Positions 9,318 through 16,848 of a stretch of 64,000 nt of DNA are shown piece by piece (within the stretch, counting starts at the first letter, position 1; each line of letters begins with the position of its first letter). Position numbers and translations under genes: made by a program. The DNA comes from Persephonella hydrogeniphila (lineage in GTDB: Bacteria > Aquificota > Aquificia > Aquificales > Hydrogenothermaceae), in the NCBI RefSeq assembly GCF_900215515.1, contig NZ_OBEI01000008.1:1-64000 (forward strand), read 5' to 3'. A model generated the notes under the pieces. The model saw nothing but the letters and a program-made list of their open reading frames with translations, did no database searches and was not told where the DNA came from.

Positions 9318-10130
9318 TTATACCTGAAACCTGACAATCCACTGAGCTGATTTAATAAAAAGCCACACAACAAAAATTGGAATCAGTATATTCTGGAAAA
9401 CAAAAGCTATTGATAGGATTATGATGCTGTCTATTATTTTTGATGAGTAATCTTTTATTATCTGTAACTTTTTTTCTATCTGAAAGCTTTTCTGGATATT
9501 TTTAATTTTTCCTATTACTGAGTTTTCTTCCTGAAGAGAGATCTCTTCTGTTTTTAAAAGCTGTATCAATTCAGAGATATTATTTCTTGCTATCTCAACA
9601 TTTTCTCTAAAAAGGGTATTGTAAGAAATATCGCTAAAAATAGCAGAAATCGGGAGAAAAAATCTCACAAGAACAGATAGAAATATAACTTTTAGGCTCA
9701 GAATATAGAACAGCTTTTTTCCTGTAAGTATGTATACTCCTAACACTGCAAGCCCAGCAGAAAACAGCTTGAAGAATATATCTACTCCTATAATCAGAAC
9801 TGTTTTCTGGATTCCCAGAGAGATTATGCTTATAAGAATTATGTATGAAAATCTTTCTACAATATCATCGATAGGATCAACAATCTCTCCTGCAGCTATT
9901 GTAGCTCCAACTCCGCCGGGAGCTATGTCTATTTCACTATCTTTTATAACAGATATACCTGCATTAAGCCCCCTTACTACAGCATAAGTTGCTGCTAATT
10001 TTTTCAAATTCTCCTGAAAATAGCTTTCTCCCTTTTTATCTAAAAGGGAAATCTTAAAAGAAGGAATAAAAAAAAGAACAACTGATAGAAGAATTAAGGC
10101 TGCCCCAAGGGCAAGCCTTCTTTTATCCAT
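9318..10130 (-). CDS. Multi-pass membrane protein of unknown function
   Basis: I do not recognise this family. The protein of about 270 residues starts with a membrane segment (LALGAALILLSVVLFFI) and has several more hydrophobic stretches in the middle and near the C-terminus. Residues about 165-215 form a polar, probably coiled cytoplasmic or periplasmic segment (ENVEIARNNISELIQLL). A loop near 65-80 is rich in Gly, Ile and Asp (APGGVGATIAAGEIVDP). I chose the ATG at 10130 because GGTGGTGG precedes it; an ATG six codons upstream would overlap thiS. It is the last gene of the mtnB-to-thiS operon. Confidence 0.6.
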   Translation of the reverse strand: MDKRRLALGAALILLSVVLFFIPSFKISLLDKKGESYFQENLKKLAATYAVVRGLNAGISVIKDSEIDIAPGGVGATIAAGEIVDPIDDIVERFSYIILISIISLGIQKTVLIIGVDIFFKLFSAGLAVLGVYILTGKKLFYILSLKVIFLSVLVRFFLPISAIFSDISYNTLFRENVEIARNNISELIQLLKTEEISLQEENSVIGKIKNIQKSFQIEKKLQIIKDYSSKIIDSIIILSIAFVFQNILIPIFVVWLFIKSAQWIVRFQV

Positions 10131-10131
10131 C

Positions 10132-10335
10132 TTAACCACCACCGACAAAAGTAACGATCTCTACTTTGTCACCGTCCTTTAACCTGTACGTTTTGTACTC
10201 ACTTTTTGGTATCACTTCCATACCGACAGCTACAGCATAATTAGGAACTTTTATACCAAGCTCTTTAACAAGCTCTTCTATGGTCATACTCTCTTTATCA
10301 AATTCTTTTATCTCTCCGTTTACTGTCAACCTCAT
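10132..10335 (-). CDS. thiS: Sulfur carrier protein ThiS
   Basis: ThiS is the ubiquitin-like carrier whose C-terminal glycine is thiocarboxylated to deliver sulfur for thiamine thiazole synthesis. The 67-residue protein begins MRLTVNGEIKEF and ends EIVTFVGGG, giving the required Gly-Gly terminus. I chose ATG 10335 because CGGAGAG lies eight bases upstream. A longer reading starting at 10356 would overlap fabI. No thiG, thiF or thiH is adjacent, so its partners must be elsewhere. It lies 17 bases after fabI. Confidence 0.9.
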   Translation of the reverse strand: MRLTVNGEIKEFDKESMTIEELVKELGIKVPNYAVAVGMEVIPKSEYKTYRLKDGDKVEIVTFVGGG

Positions 10336-10352
10336 TTTTTCTCTCCGTTTTA

Positions 10353-11123
10353 TCACATACCGATTATGTTATAACCGGCATCTACGTAAAGTATCTCGCC
10401 TGTTACTCCTGAACCAAGCTCGCTACATAGGAAAACAGCTGCGTTTCCTACTTCATCGATTGTTACCGTTCTTTTTAGTGGAGCTCTCTCTGCTGCAATT
10501 TTTTGAATCTCGCTGAACTGGGATATTCCAGAAGCAGCGAGTGTTTTAATTGGTCCAGCAGATATAGCGTTTACCCTTATATTTTTCAGTTCTCCCAGGT
10601 CTCTTGCAAGATATTTTACAGAAGCTTCGAGAGCTGCCTTTGCTACACCCATTACATTGTAATTATAAACAACCTTTTCTGCCCCGTAATATGATAGAGT
10701 TAATAAATTTCCTCCCTCATTCATCATATCCATAAATTCCCGTGCTATAGCTGTAAAGGAGTACACACTGATGTCCATAGCCTCTAAAAAGGACTTCCTG
10801 TCAACCTTATAGTAGTAGTCTTTTAAAAATTCCTTGTTTGCGTAGGCTATGGAGTGAACAATTATATCTAAAGTTCCCCATTTTTCCCTTACAGTCTCAG
10901 CTAAATTTTTGATCTCTTCATCTGAAGACACATCACATTTTGTTATTATTTCTGCGTTAAACTCCTCTGCTATAGGTCTTACTCTTTTTTCTATCTTTTC
11001 ATTCAGGTAATTAAAACCCAGAGTAGCCCCTTCCCTGTGGAATGCCTTGGCTATGCCGTAAGCTATACTCTTATTGTTTGCAACTCCTAAAATTAACGCT
11101 TTCTTCCCCTCTAATAAACCCAT
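10353..11123 (-). CDS. fabI: Enoyl-ACP reductase FabI
   Basis: FabI carries out the last reduction of each fatty-acid elongation cycle using NAD(P)H. The 256-residue short-chain dehydrogenase has the FabI-type glycine motif GVANNKSIAYGIAKAF instead of the ordinary TGxxxGIG. It also has HSIAYANKE and the Tyr-x6-Lys catalytic pair in the YNYNVMGVAKAALEASV region. C-terminal NAISAGPIKTLAASGI is diagnostic. It is followed by thiS and preceded by mtnD in a tightly spaced operon. fabH and plsX are in a separate block at 1-3 kb. Confidence 0.96.
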   Translation of the reverse strand: MGLLEGKKALILGVANNKSIAYGIAKAFHREGATLGFNYLNEKIEKRVRPIAEEFNAEIITKCDVSSDEEIKNLAETVREKWGTLDIIVHSIAYANKEFLKDYYYKVDRKSFLEAMDISVYSFTAIAREFMDMMNEGGNLLTLSYYGAEKVVYNYNVMGVAKAALEASVKYLARDLGELKNIRVNAISAGPIKTLAASGISQFSEIQKIAAERAPLKRTVTIDEVGNAAVFLCSELGSGVTGEILYVDAGYNIIGM

Positions 11124-11133
11124 TTATTCCTCC

Positions 11134-11673
11134 TTAATCATTCATAGTCGCTTTTTCATTTTCGTTGTATATAGCTTCCCAGCCTGCTGGTGTTTTGAAA
11201 ACTCTAATGCACTTTATTTTCCTCTGTTCATCTAACTCAAACCAGTGTCTTGCACCTGCCGGAACAACTATAAGATCTCCAGCACCTACGTGTATTTCCA
11301 CTATCTCTCCCTCAATCTTTACAGGAAATATACCGCTCCCATCCACTACAAACCTTACCTCATCATCTGTATGATGGTGTTCCCTTTTAAATTTTGTCAT
11401 TAACTGCTCTAAGTTTGGCGTTTTTTCTGAGAGGACAACTATATCTTCGGTTATGTAGCCTTTCTCTTTTTTCAACTTTTCAAGCTCTTCTCTGTATGCA
11501 TCTATAATTGCTCTTTGTTCTTCTTCAGAAAGCTCATAATTTTCCCTCAGATTTTCCGGAAGTCTCTCAACTCCCCATCTGTCATAGATAACTCCGTATT
11601 TTTTGAGAAATTTTTTTATTTCTTCAGGATTTTCTATTACTTTACCACTTCCTCTAAAAACTAATTTTGCCAT
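11134..11673 (-). CDS. mtnD: Acireductone dioxygenase
   Basis: This cupin enzyme oxidises acireductone in the methionine salvage pathway; with Fe it gives the methionine precursor, with Ni an off-pathway product. The 179-residue protein has the metal-binding cluster EHHHTDDEVRFVVDG (near 90-104) and the second motif GARHWFELDE (near 140-149). Length is normal. It is preceded by a Uma2-type gene and mtnB and followed by fabI, all with gaps of 8-12 bases. The other methionine salvage enzymes are not in this window. Confidence 0.93.
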   Translation of the reverse strand: MAKLVFRGSGKVIENPEEIKKFLKKYGVIYDRWGVERLPENLRENYELSEEEQRAIIDAYREELEKLKKEKGYITEDIVVLSEKTPNLEQLMTKFKREHHHTDDEVRFVVDGSGIFPVKIEGEIVEIHVGAGDLIVVPAGARHWFELDEQRKIKCIRVFKTPAGWEAIYNENEKATMND

Positions 11674-11685
11674 CTGTCTTTCCTC

Positions 11686-12285
11686 CTAAATCTTTATTCC
11701 TTCATCTTTAATAAGCTTTTGAATGTTCAGTTTTATTTTATCAATAACGTCAATAGTATCATCCCAATCTGTTATAAACCATCTTTTTCCTTGTTCAGCG
11801 AGCCATACTTTCTTTTCTTTTGTGAAAATCCAGATAACTTTTTTTACTCCGATATCTAATAAATCCTGAGTTTTTCTGTGGAAATAATCCTGAGGGTTTT
11901 CAAATTTCCTCAAATCTGCCTTTGTATCAACTTCTATTACAACTTCTGGAAAAATCTCAAGGAATTTTCCTGTTAATTTTTTTACTTTTGTCTTGTCTAC
12001 GATAACAATATCAAGGTTGTACCAGCTTCTTGGAGCAAATTTATATCCTACTTTGTTTGAAAAGATAATGAATCTGTTCCTGTCTAAGTTATTATGTAAA
12101 AAAGTTACTATTAGGCTAACCAATAAAGCCTGTAAATCACTGCTTCCTATAATTTTCTCCGGTTTTTTCTCCCCCGAAAGTACTTTGTCGTAATCTCTAT
12201 AATAGATAGGAGAGCCGTATCTCATCTCGTATATAAGTTCTTTATGAACTCTTTTTGCCCTTTTTTTCTTTTGTACTACAGCCAT
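11686..12285 (-). CDS. Uma2-like PD-(D/E)xK nuclease domain protein
   Basis: This 199-residue protein resembles the Uma2 (DUF820) family of restriction-endonuclease-fold proteins. The pattern is YNLDIVIVDK (Asp), then FPEVVIEVDTKADLRKF (Glu), then a Lys-containing FHRKTQDLLDIGVKKVIWIF helix-strand. The N-terminus is very basic (MAVVQKKKRAKRVHK). Uma2 proteins are abundant in cyanobacteria and some thermophiles and their role is unclear. It sits between mtnB and mtnD with short gaps, an insertion into a metabolic operon with no obvious functional link. Confidence 0.75.
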   Translation of the reverse strand: MAVVQKKKRAKRVHKELIYEMRYGSPIYYRDYDKVLSGEKKPEKIIGSSDLQALLVSLIVTFLHNNLDRNRFIIFSNKVGYKFAPRSWYNLDIVIVDKTKVKKLTGKFLEIFPEVVIEVDTKADLRKFENPQDYFHRKTQDLLDIGVKKVIWIFTKEKKVWLAEQGKRWFITDWDDTIDVIDKIKLNIQKLIKDEGIKI

Positions 12286-12293
12286 AATTTTCC

Positions 12294-12941
12294 CTAAAAA
12301 ATATCCTTACTACCTTTAAAAATAATCATATCCTTCATATACTCAAACATAAACTCAAAGGCTTCTATATGTCTTTTTGCTTCAAATTCGTTTCTTCCCC
12401 ATGCATATATGCCGTGGTTCTTTATCAACAATCCCGGAACTTCCGGATTTACAGCTTTACCTGCTTCTACTGCTAACTTTTCAAGATCAAAAAAATTTTC
12501 GATGATAGGTATTTTTACAAAGGCATCTTCTTTCCATATATCGAGGGCTTTTATCATTTCCATATTTTTTAAAGGAACAAATCCGTCCTCGAAATAAACC
12601 TGTGACACAAAGTTATTGTTTACAGTATGGATATGGATAACACACCCTGCATCTGTTTTCTGGTATATCTGGGAGTGGATCTTTGTTTCTGCTGAAGGTT
12701 TCAGTCTTGTTTTTTCAATTGGTTTTGCATCTTTATCAACAAATATAACATCTTCGTGGGTTACTGTTCCTTTATCTTTTCCACTGCTTGTAATGGCAAA
12801 ATAGAGAGGGTCATCATGTAATTTGTAAGAAAGATTTCCACTCGTTGCAGGAAACCATCCTCTGCTGTACAGTTTTACTTTTATATCATTCAGTATATTA
12901 ACAGCTTTTTGTTTTTCTTCTTGATAAAGTCTGTAGGGCAT
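12294..12941 (-). CDS. mtnB: Methylthioribulose-1-phosphate dehydratase
   Basis: MtnB dehydrates methylthioribulose 1-phosphate in methionine salvage. It belongs to the class II aldolase family. The 215-residue sequence shows RGWFPATSGNLSYKL at the start, the zinc-binding CVIHIHTVNNN motif and the C-terminal LIKNHGIYAWG with the third histidine. These distinguish it from fuculose aldolase only moderately, but co-occurrence with mtnD in the same operon supports the call. A good AGGAGG site precedes the ATG. It is the first gene of the leftward operon. Confidence 0.88.
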   Translation of the reverse strand: MPYRLYQEEKQKAVNILNDIKVKLYSRGWFPATSGNLSYKLHDDPLYFAITSSGKDKGTVTHEDVIFVDKDAKPIEKTRLKPSAETKIHSQIYQKTDAGCVIHIHTVNNNFVSQVYFEDGFVPLKNMEMIKALDIWKEDAFVKIPIIENFFDLEKLAVEAGKAVNPEVPGLLIKNHGIYAWGRNEFEAKRHIEAFEFMFEYMKDMIIFKGSKDIF

Positions 12942-12990
12942 TGTTCCTCCTGAGATTTAGAATAATTACCATTAATTTTATCAAAATTGG

Positions 12991-12999
12991 TGTTAAAAT
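12991..12999 (+). promoter_or_regulatory. Extended -10 promoter for the 13031 gene
   Basis: TGTTAAAAT matches TG-N-TAnAAT and is 31 bases upstream of the ATG at 13031. The same short gap must also hold the leftward mtnB promoter, so the two control regions overlap. No clear -35 box is seen. Confidence 0.35.
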
Positions 13000-13030
13000 T
13001 TATCCCTGACAAAAACAAATGAGGTCTGTT

Positions 13031-13315
13031 ATGGAAAAAGAGCTATACGGAACACTTACAATGTATGGAGATCCGGTTGAAGAAGTTGTTGACGAACTGA
13101 GACTTGCAATCCATGATGCTGAAGGAAATCTAATCTTTGCCACATACTGGGAAACATCTGTAATGGAAAAAGAGGAGATAATAAAATCTATAAATGTGCT
13201 GTGTAGCCAGTACGGTATAAAAGAACTACATACAATAGAGGATATACTTCCTCCAGAGTTTGAAGAAGTTAATGGCCAAAAAATGAGGGTTTTCAGAACA
13301 AAGGTTTATAAATAA
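13031..13315 (+). CDS. Small conserved-looking protein of unknown function
   Basis: I do not recognise this 94-residue acidic protein. It has no signal peptide or membrane segment. The composition is that of a small mixed alpha/beta domain (MEKELYGTLTMYGDPVEEV, then VDELRLAIHDAEGNLIFATYW). The ATG at 13031 is preferred over one four codons upstream because GAGG lies six bases before it. The gene stands alone, divergent from mtnB and convergent with bioC, ending two bases before it. Confidence 0.7.
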   Translation: MEKELYGTLTMYGDPVEEVVDELRLAIHDAEGNLIFATYWETSVMEKEEIIKSINVLCSQYGIKELHTIEDILPPEFEEVNGQKMRVFRTKVYK

Positions 13316-13316
13316 C

Positions 13317-14018
13317 TTATAGGTATGCTTTTACAAATAGGAGTTTGAAGTTTAGTTGAACAGGGGTTTTGTTCTCTTTGAATTTTTGGACTATTTTTCT
13401 TTTTTCTCCGATAGATTTGCTTTCTGTGTTTATAGCTACTCCTGTTTTGTGTAGATGCATCAAAAGTTCGTACCCATTCTCGAACTCTTTTTCTAAATTT
13501 TCCACAAAGAAATCTTCTATCCTGAATCCATTTTCTCTTAAAATATCTAAAATCTCAGGAACACATAGAAAGTCAAATGTTGTATCTCCCAAGATTTTTT
13601 CTACTGCTTTTAGACTTCCCCCTACAGGTATATTAAAAACAAAACACCCATCTTTTTTTAATACATGTCTGACCTGAGAAACTGTTGTTCCAAAGTCTGC
13701 CCAGTGTAGAGAAAAATTAGAGACGACATTGTCAAATGAGTTTTCCTGAAAGGGAAGTTTTTCCATATCTCCAAGAATAACACTCCGGTTAAATTTTTTG
13801 TAAAATCTGACCATATCTTCGGCTATATCTATTCCGACGGTATTTTTCCATTCTGAATATCTGTACAGGAAGCCTGTCCCACAGCCTATGTCCAATATTT
13901 TTCCTTTAAGTCGACCTGCAAATTCTATAAGAATTTTTGCTGCTTCTTTCTGCAAAACTGCTTCTTTATCGTAGCTTTCAGAAAATCTTGAAAAAGAGAA
14001 TTTTACAAGGGTTTTCAA
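13317..14018 (-). CDS. bioC: Malonyl-ACP O-methyltransferase BioC
   Basis: BioC methylates malonyl-ACP so that fatty-acid enzymes can build the pimeloyl chain of biotin. This 233-residue class I SAM methyltransferase has ILDIGCGTGF at 41-50, VGIDIAEDM, and VVSNFSLHWADF, the last resembling the BioC S-N-x-x-L-x-W pattern. The N-terminal VKFSFSRFSESYDKEA is also characteristic of BioC. It lies 11 bases after the bioH-like hydrolase, the usual partner, at the end of a block that also contains bioW. A general methyltransferase cannot be ruled out by sequence alone, but context favours BioC. Confidence 0.85.
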   Translation of the reverse strand: MKTLVKFSFSRFSESYDKEAVLQKEAAKILIEFAGRLKGKILDIGCGTGFLYRYSEWKNTVGIDIAEDMVRFYKKFNRSVILGDMEKLPFQENSFDNVVSNFSLHWADFGTTVSQVRHVLKKDGCFVFNIPVGGSLKAVEKILGDTTFDFLCVPEILDILRENGFRIEDFFVENLEKEFENGYELLMHLHKTGVAINTESKSIGEKRKIVQKFKENKTPVQLNFKLLFVKAYL

Positions 14019-14029
14019 ATTAACTCCTT

Positions 14030-14713
14030 TTAAAATTTTTGGGGGAATATTATAACATCATTGATATTTTGTTGATTTTTACACATAAAAGGGGCGTGGT
14101 GGCAGTCTGTCAGGATAAGCTCTGAGTTCTTTATTTTTTTGTGAGAGTAGACTGATGCTTGGTAGTTTATGATCTTGTCTTTTTTTCCGTGTATCAATAT
14201 TGTTGGTAGATCTATTTCTTTTAATCTGCCTGTGATATCTGTGTTTATAAATTCTTTTAACAGATGTATGCTTCCTTCTTTTTCTGGGAGGGGGATATTT
14301 TTAAAAAAATCCCCCACTGCCGTTTTCCTGAAGTTATAAACTGTATCCTTAAAATCTATTTTCAAGGCAAGCATAAAGGCCTTTATCATAACAGGATTAT
14401 GCCCTATCTCTTTGTCCTTGAATTTTGGAGAAAAACCGATAAGTATCAATTTTTTCAGATTTTTTGGTTTTTTTAGAGACGTTAATACAGAAACCGTAGC
14501 TCCAAGCGACCATCCTATCAGGGTTACATCTTCATTAACACTTTCTATCAGACTGCACAGCTCTTCGGAAAAGTTTTCTATTACTGGAAGATTGTATTTT
14601 TTCTGATTTTCTCCATGGAAAGGAAGATCAACGAATATACTTTCTTCTGATTTATAAGTGTTTTCCCATATTTTTGATGAAAAGCTCCAGCCGTGTACAA
14701 ATACTTTTTTAAT
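14030..14713 (-). CDS. BioH-like alpha/beta hydrolase (ATT start)
   Basis: Read from an ATT at 14713 this is an intact alpha/beta hydrolase of 227 residues. It begins with the oxyanion strand KKVFVHGW, then FVDLPFHG, the nucleophile elbow IGWSLGAT (Ser69), the acid IHGKKDKI (Asp179) and the histidine CHHAP (His206). There is no ATG, GTG or TTG ahead of the nucleophile. The first conventional start (TTG 14449) would remove the whole N-terminal half. The ATT overlaps the stop of the preceding gene and is preceded by GGGAG at seven bases. Next to bioC, the likely role is pimeloyl-ACP methyl ester hydrolase, but hydrolases of this type are diverse. Confidence 0.8.
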   Translation of the reverse strand: MKKVFVHGWSFSSKIWENTYKSEESIFVDLPFHGENQKKYNLPVIENFSEELCSLIESVNEDVTLIGWSLGATVSVLTSLKKPKNLKKLILIGFSPKFKDKEIGHNPVMIKAFMLALKIDFKDTVYNFRKTAVGDFFKNIPLPEKEGSIHLLKEFINTDITGRLKEIDLPTILIHGKKDKIINYQASVYSHKKIKNSELILTDCHHAPFMCKNQQNINDVIIFPQKF

Positions 14714-15062
14714 TTTTTAACTCCCTGAACACTTTTTTTATCTCATTTTGCCAGAATTTTCTTTTTTCTTCATCCGTTTTCAGATCTATGCTGTACAGTT
14801 CCTGTGCAAATCTGAAAAACCCATCTGATGGGATACCTGATTTTTTATTTACAACTATTGAACCTAACATCCCTTTTCCTTCTCTGTAATACTTTTCACA
14901 TATTTTATGGAGATGTCTTGAGAGAGTTACACCTAAGAACCTACCTGTAGGTATCTTTTTTTCTGATAATCTGTTTATCTCTTCAGCAAGTTCTCTGTAG
15001 GAAATGGTCTCCTTTTTCTTTGCTTTCTCAATAAGGATTTTTTCTATTATTTCACTCAACAT
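14709..15062 (-). CDS. Small protein of unknown function in the biotin cluster
   Basis: This 117-residue protein has a helical N-terminus containing ETISYRELAEEI, then GRFLGVTLSRHLHKI, KGMLGSIVVNKKSGIPSDGFF and a C-terminal FWQNEIKKVF. I recall a widespread family of small uncharacterised proteins with the same order (a YxELA helix, a P-M-L-S-x-x-V-V-x-K segment, a G-F-F motif, a final Trp/Phe helix), but I cannot name a function. Its start overlaps the end of bioW by 11 bases and its stop overlaps the ATT start of the bioH-like gene, so it is translated within the biotin block. Confidence 0.65.
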   Translation of the reverse strand: MLSEIIEKILIEKAKKKETISYRELAEEINRLSEKKIPTGRFLGVTLSRHLHKICEKYYREGKGMLGSIVVNKKSGIPSDGFFRFAQELYSIDLKTDEEKRKFWQNEIKKVFRELKN

Positions 15063-15792
15063 CTTTTATCAAAACTGGTTTTTCTTCTAAGAATCTGTAG
15101 AGCTCGTCTATGTCTGTACTGTTTTTTATAAAGTATATCCTTCCTCCATTTTTATTTCCAAATTCTTTAAGAGGTGTAAATCTGTAGTATTTTTCTTTTG
15201 TGGAGATATAGCCTGTTAGATAGTCCGGTTCGTCGGATATACAATATTCTGCTATGATATCTGGATGGTGCATATTTTTTGTTGTTAGTGCAAGGGCATC
15301 TGCAGTCCTTTCTGTAAAACCTTTTTCTAATAGTTTTTTTATCACTTTTTCTCGGTCTAAAAAATCGACATCTGTTGTCCTTACTCCCCTGAATCTGTCT
15401 TTTTCTACTCTTTTTCCTGTTAGATTTACAATCATAGCTCCCCTCATATTTTTCTTCTCAGGAGAAGCTCCTGTGTGAATGAGAGCTATCAGTTCTTTTA
15501 TCCTCTCTGTTGGAATTCCTGTTATTCTATGAAGGATTTTTACAGCTTTAAGGTTTGCATCTTCATGATTTTTAAATTTTATATCAACGATAGGGAGAGA
15601 TTTTTCTATTAGAATAGGTTTTTCTTTTATCAGTTCTACTTTTATATTCAGACTGTCAAAATTTTTCTTTTCTACCTTTTTTTCAATCCATCTTATTGTC
15701 TCAAAGACTCTTTCTTCCGGAACTATTCTTTCTGCTCCTGATATATGTTTTCCGTTTAGGGAAGCCCTTGCCTTTATACTGTACAGTTTCAT
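15052..15792 (-). CDS. bioW: 6-carboxyhexanoate-CoA ligase (pimeloyl-CoA synthetase) BioW
   Basis: BioW activates free pimelate to pimeloyl-CoA with ATP and CoA. The 246-residue protein carries the family N-terminus YSIKARASLNGKHISGAERI, then LIHTGASPEKKNMRGAMIV and RFRGVRTTDVDF, and TERTADALALTTKNMHHPD near 160-178, all typical of BioW. BioW is known from Bacillus and from Aquifex. It overlaps the start of the next gene and shares an ATGA overlap with the preceding rnhB. Having BioW and BioC in one operon is unusual because they serve alternative pimeloyl routes. Confidence 0.93.
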   Translation of the reverse strand: MKLYSIKARASLNGKHISGAERIVPEERVFETIRWIEKKVEKKNFDSLNIKVELIKEKPILIEKSLPIVDIKFKNHEDANLKAVKILHRITGIPTERIKELIALIHTGASPEKKNMRGAMIVNLTGKRVEKDRFRGVRTTDVDFLDREKVIKKLLEKGFTERTADALALTTKNMHHPDIIAEYCISDEPDYLTGYISTKEKYYRFTPLKEFGNKNGGRIYFIKNSTDIDELYRFLEEKPVLIKDVE

Positions 15793-16385
15793 AACTCAAG
15801 TTTATGCTGGACTTGTAGATTGAAAGATTTTCTGTGAATAGGAGTAAGACCGTATCTCTTAATCTCTTCTCTGTGTAGTTTGGTAGGATATCCTTTATGT
15901 TTTTCAAATGAGTGGGGATAAATCTTTGAGAACTCAACCATTATTCTATCCCTGATTACCTTTGCAATAATAGATGCAGCAGCTACAGAGAGACTTTTTT
16001 CATCTGCTTTTGCTATAGATATATGTGGGTGAGGTTCAAACTTTACGTAGTCTGTGATTATAAATTCGTATTCTGTTTTTAGATCCTGAAGAGCTCTTTC
16101 CATAGCAAGTTTTGTAGCATTGTATATATTTATTCTGTCTATCACTGTACTGTCTACAATACCTACACCCACAGAGATCGCTTTTTCTTTTATCTGAATA
16201 AAAAGTTCTTCTCTCTGTTTTTCTGTCAGTTTTTTTGAGTCTTTTGAGATAAAAGATTTTATATCAGGGGGAAATATAACAGCAGCAGCAACTACAGGAC
16301 CCGCAAGGGGTCCTCTTCCTGCTTCATCAATGCCTACTATTTTTGTATAGCCTTTTTTATAAAGGGATTTCTCAATTTCAAGCAT
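15789..16385 (-). CDS. rnhB: Ribonuclease HII
   Basis: RNase HII removes ribonucleotides from RNA-DNA hybrids. The 198-residue protein has GIDEAGRGPLAGPVVAAAV (first Asp and Glu of the active site), then EFIITDYVKFEPHPH with the third acidic residue, and KADEKSLSVAAASIIAKVIRD. Length is normal. It lies four bases after rplS and overlaps bioW by four bases. The rplS-rnhB pairing is common in bacteria. Confidence 0.96.
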   Translation of the reverse strand: MLEIEKSLYKKGYTKIVGIDEAGRGPLAGPVVAAAVIFPPDIKSFISKDSKKLTEKQREELFIQIKEKAISVGVGIVDSTVIDRINIYNATKLAMERALQDLKTEYEFIITDYVKFEPHPHISIAKADEKSLSVAAASIIAKVIRDRIMVEFSKIYPHSFEKHKGYPTKLHREEIKRYGLTPIHRKSFNLQVQHKLEL

Positions 16386-16389
16386 AAAC

Positions 16390-16791
16390 CTACTGATTTT
16401 CTTCTTTAGCAGCAGCAGATTCAGCAGCTCTTTTTCTGAGCTCCCACTCTTTGATTTCTCTGATTTTAGCAGCTTTACCTCTTCTTTCTCTGAGGTAGTA
16501 GAGTTTAGCTCTTCTGACTTTACCTCTTTTAGAGAGTTCTACTTTGGCTATTGAAGGACACGCAAAAGGAAAAGTTCTCTCTATTCCTACACCGTAAGAC
16601 TCTTTTCTCACAGTAAAAGATTTTCCTGTTCCACTTCCTTTGATTCTTATAACAACACCCTCGAAAACCTGAATTCTTTCTTTGTTTCTCTCTTTTACTT
16701 TTACATGAACCTTAACAGTATCTCCTACTCTGAATTCTGGAAATTCTGCAGGCATATATTTTTGTTCTATTTCTCTTATTAACTGGTGCAT
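16390..16791 (-). CDS. rplS: 50S ribosomal protein L19
   Basis: L19 lies at the subunit interface of the ribosome. The 133-residue sequence contains [40 protein letters not shown] and [20 protein letters not shown], which define the family. The C-terminal tail is extended and rich in Lys, Arg, Ala and Glu. AGGAGG precedes the ATG. It is the first gene of the rplS-rnhB-bioW-bioC block, so biotin precursor genes would be transcribed from a ribosomal promoter unless an internal one exists. trmD and rimM, common neighbours, are absent. Confidence 0.97.
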   Translation of the reverse strand: MHQLIREIEQKYMPAEFPEFRVGDTVKVHVKVKERNKERIQVFEGVVIRIKGSGTGKSFTVRKESYGVGIERTFPFACPSIAKVELSKRGKVRRAKLYYLRERRGKAAKIREIKEWELRKRAAESAAAKEENQ

Positions 16792-16848
16792 CTTTTCCTC
16801 CTAAATGAATTTAGCAAAACAATAGTTTACTATAAGCGGTAATTATTT

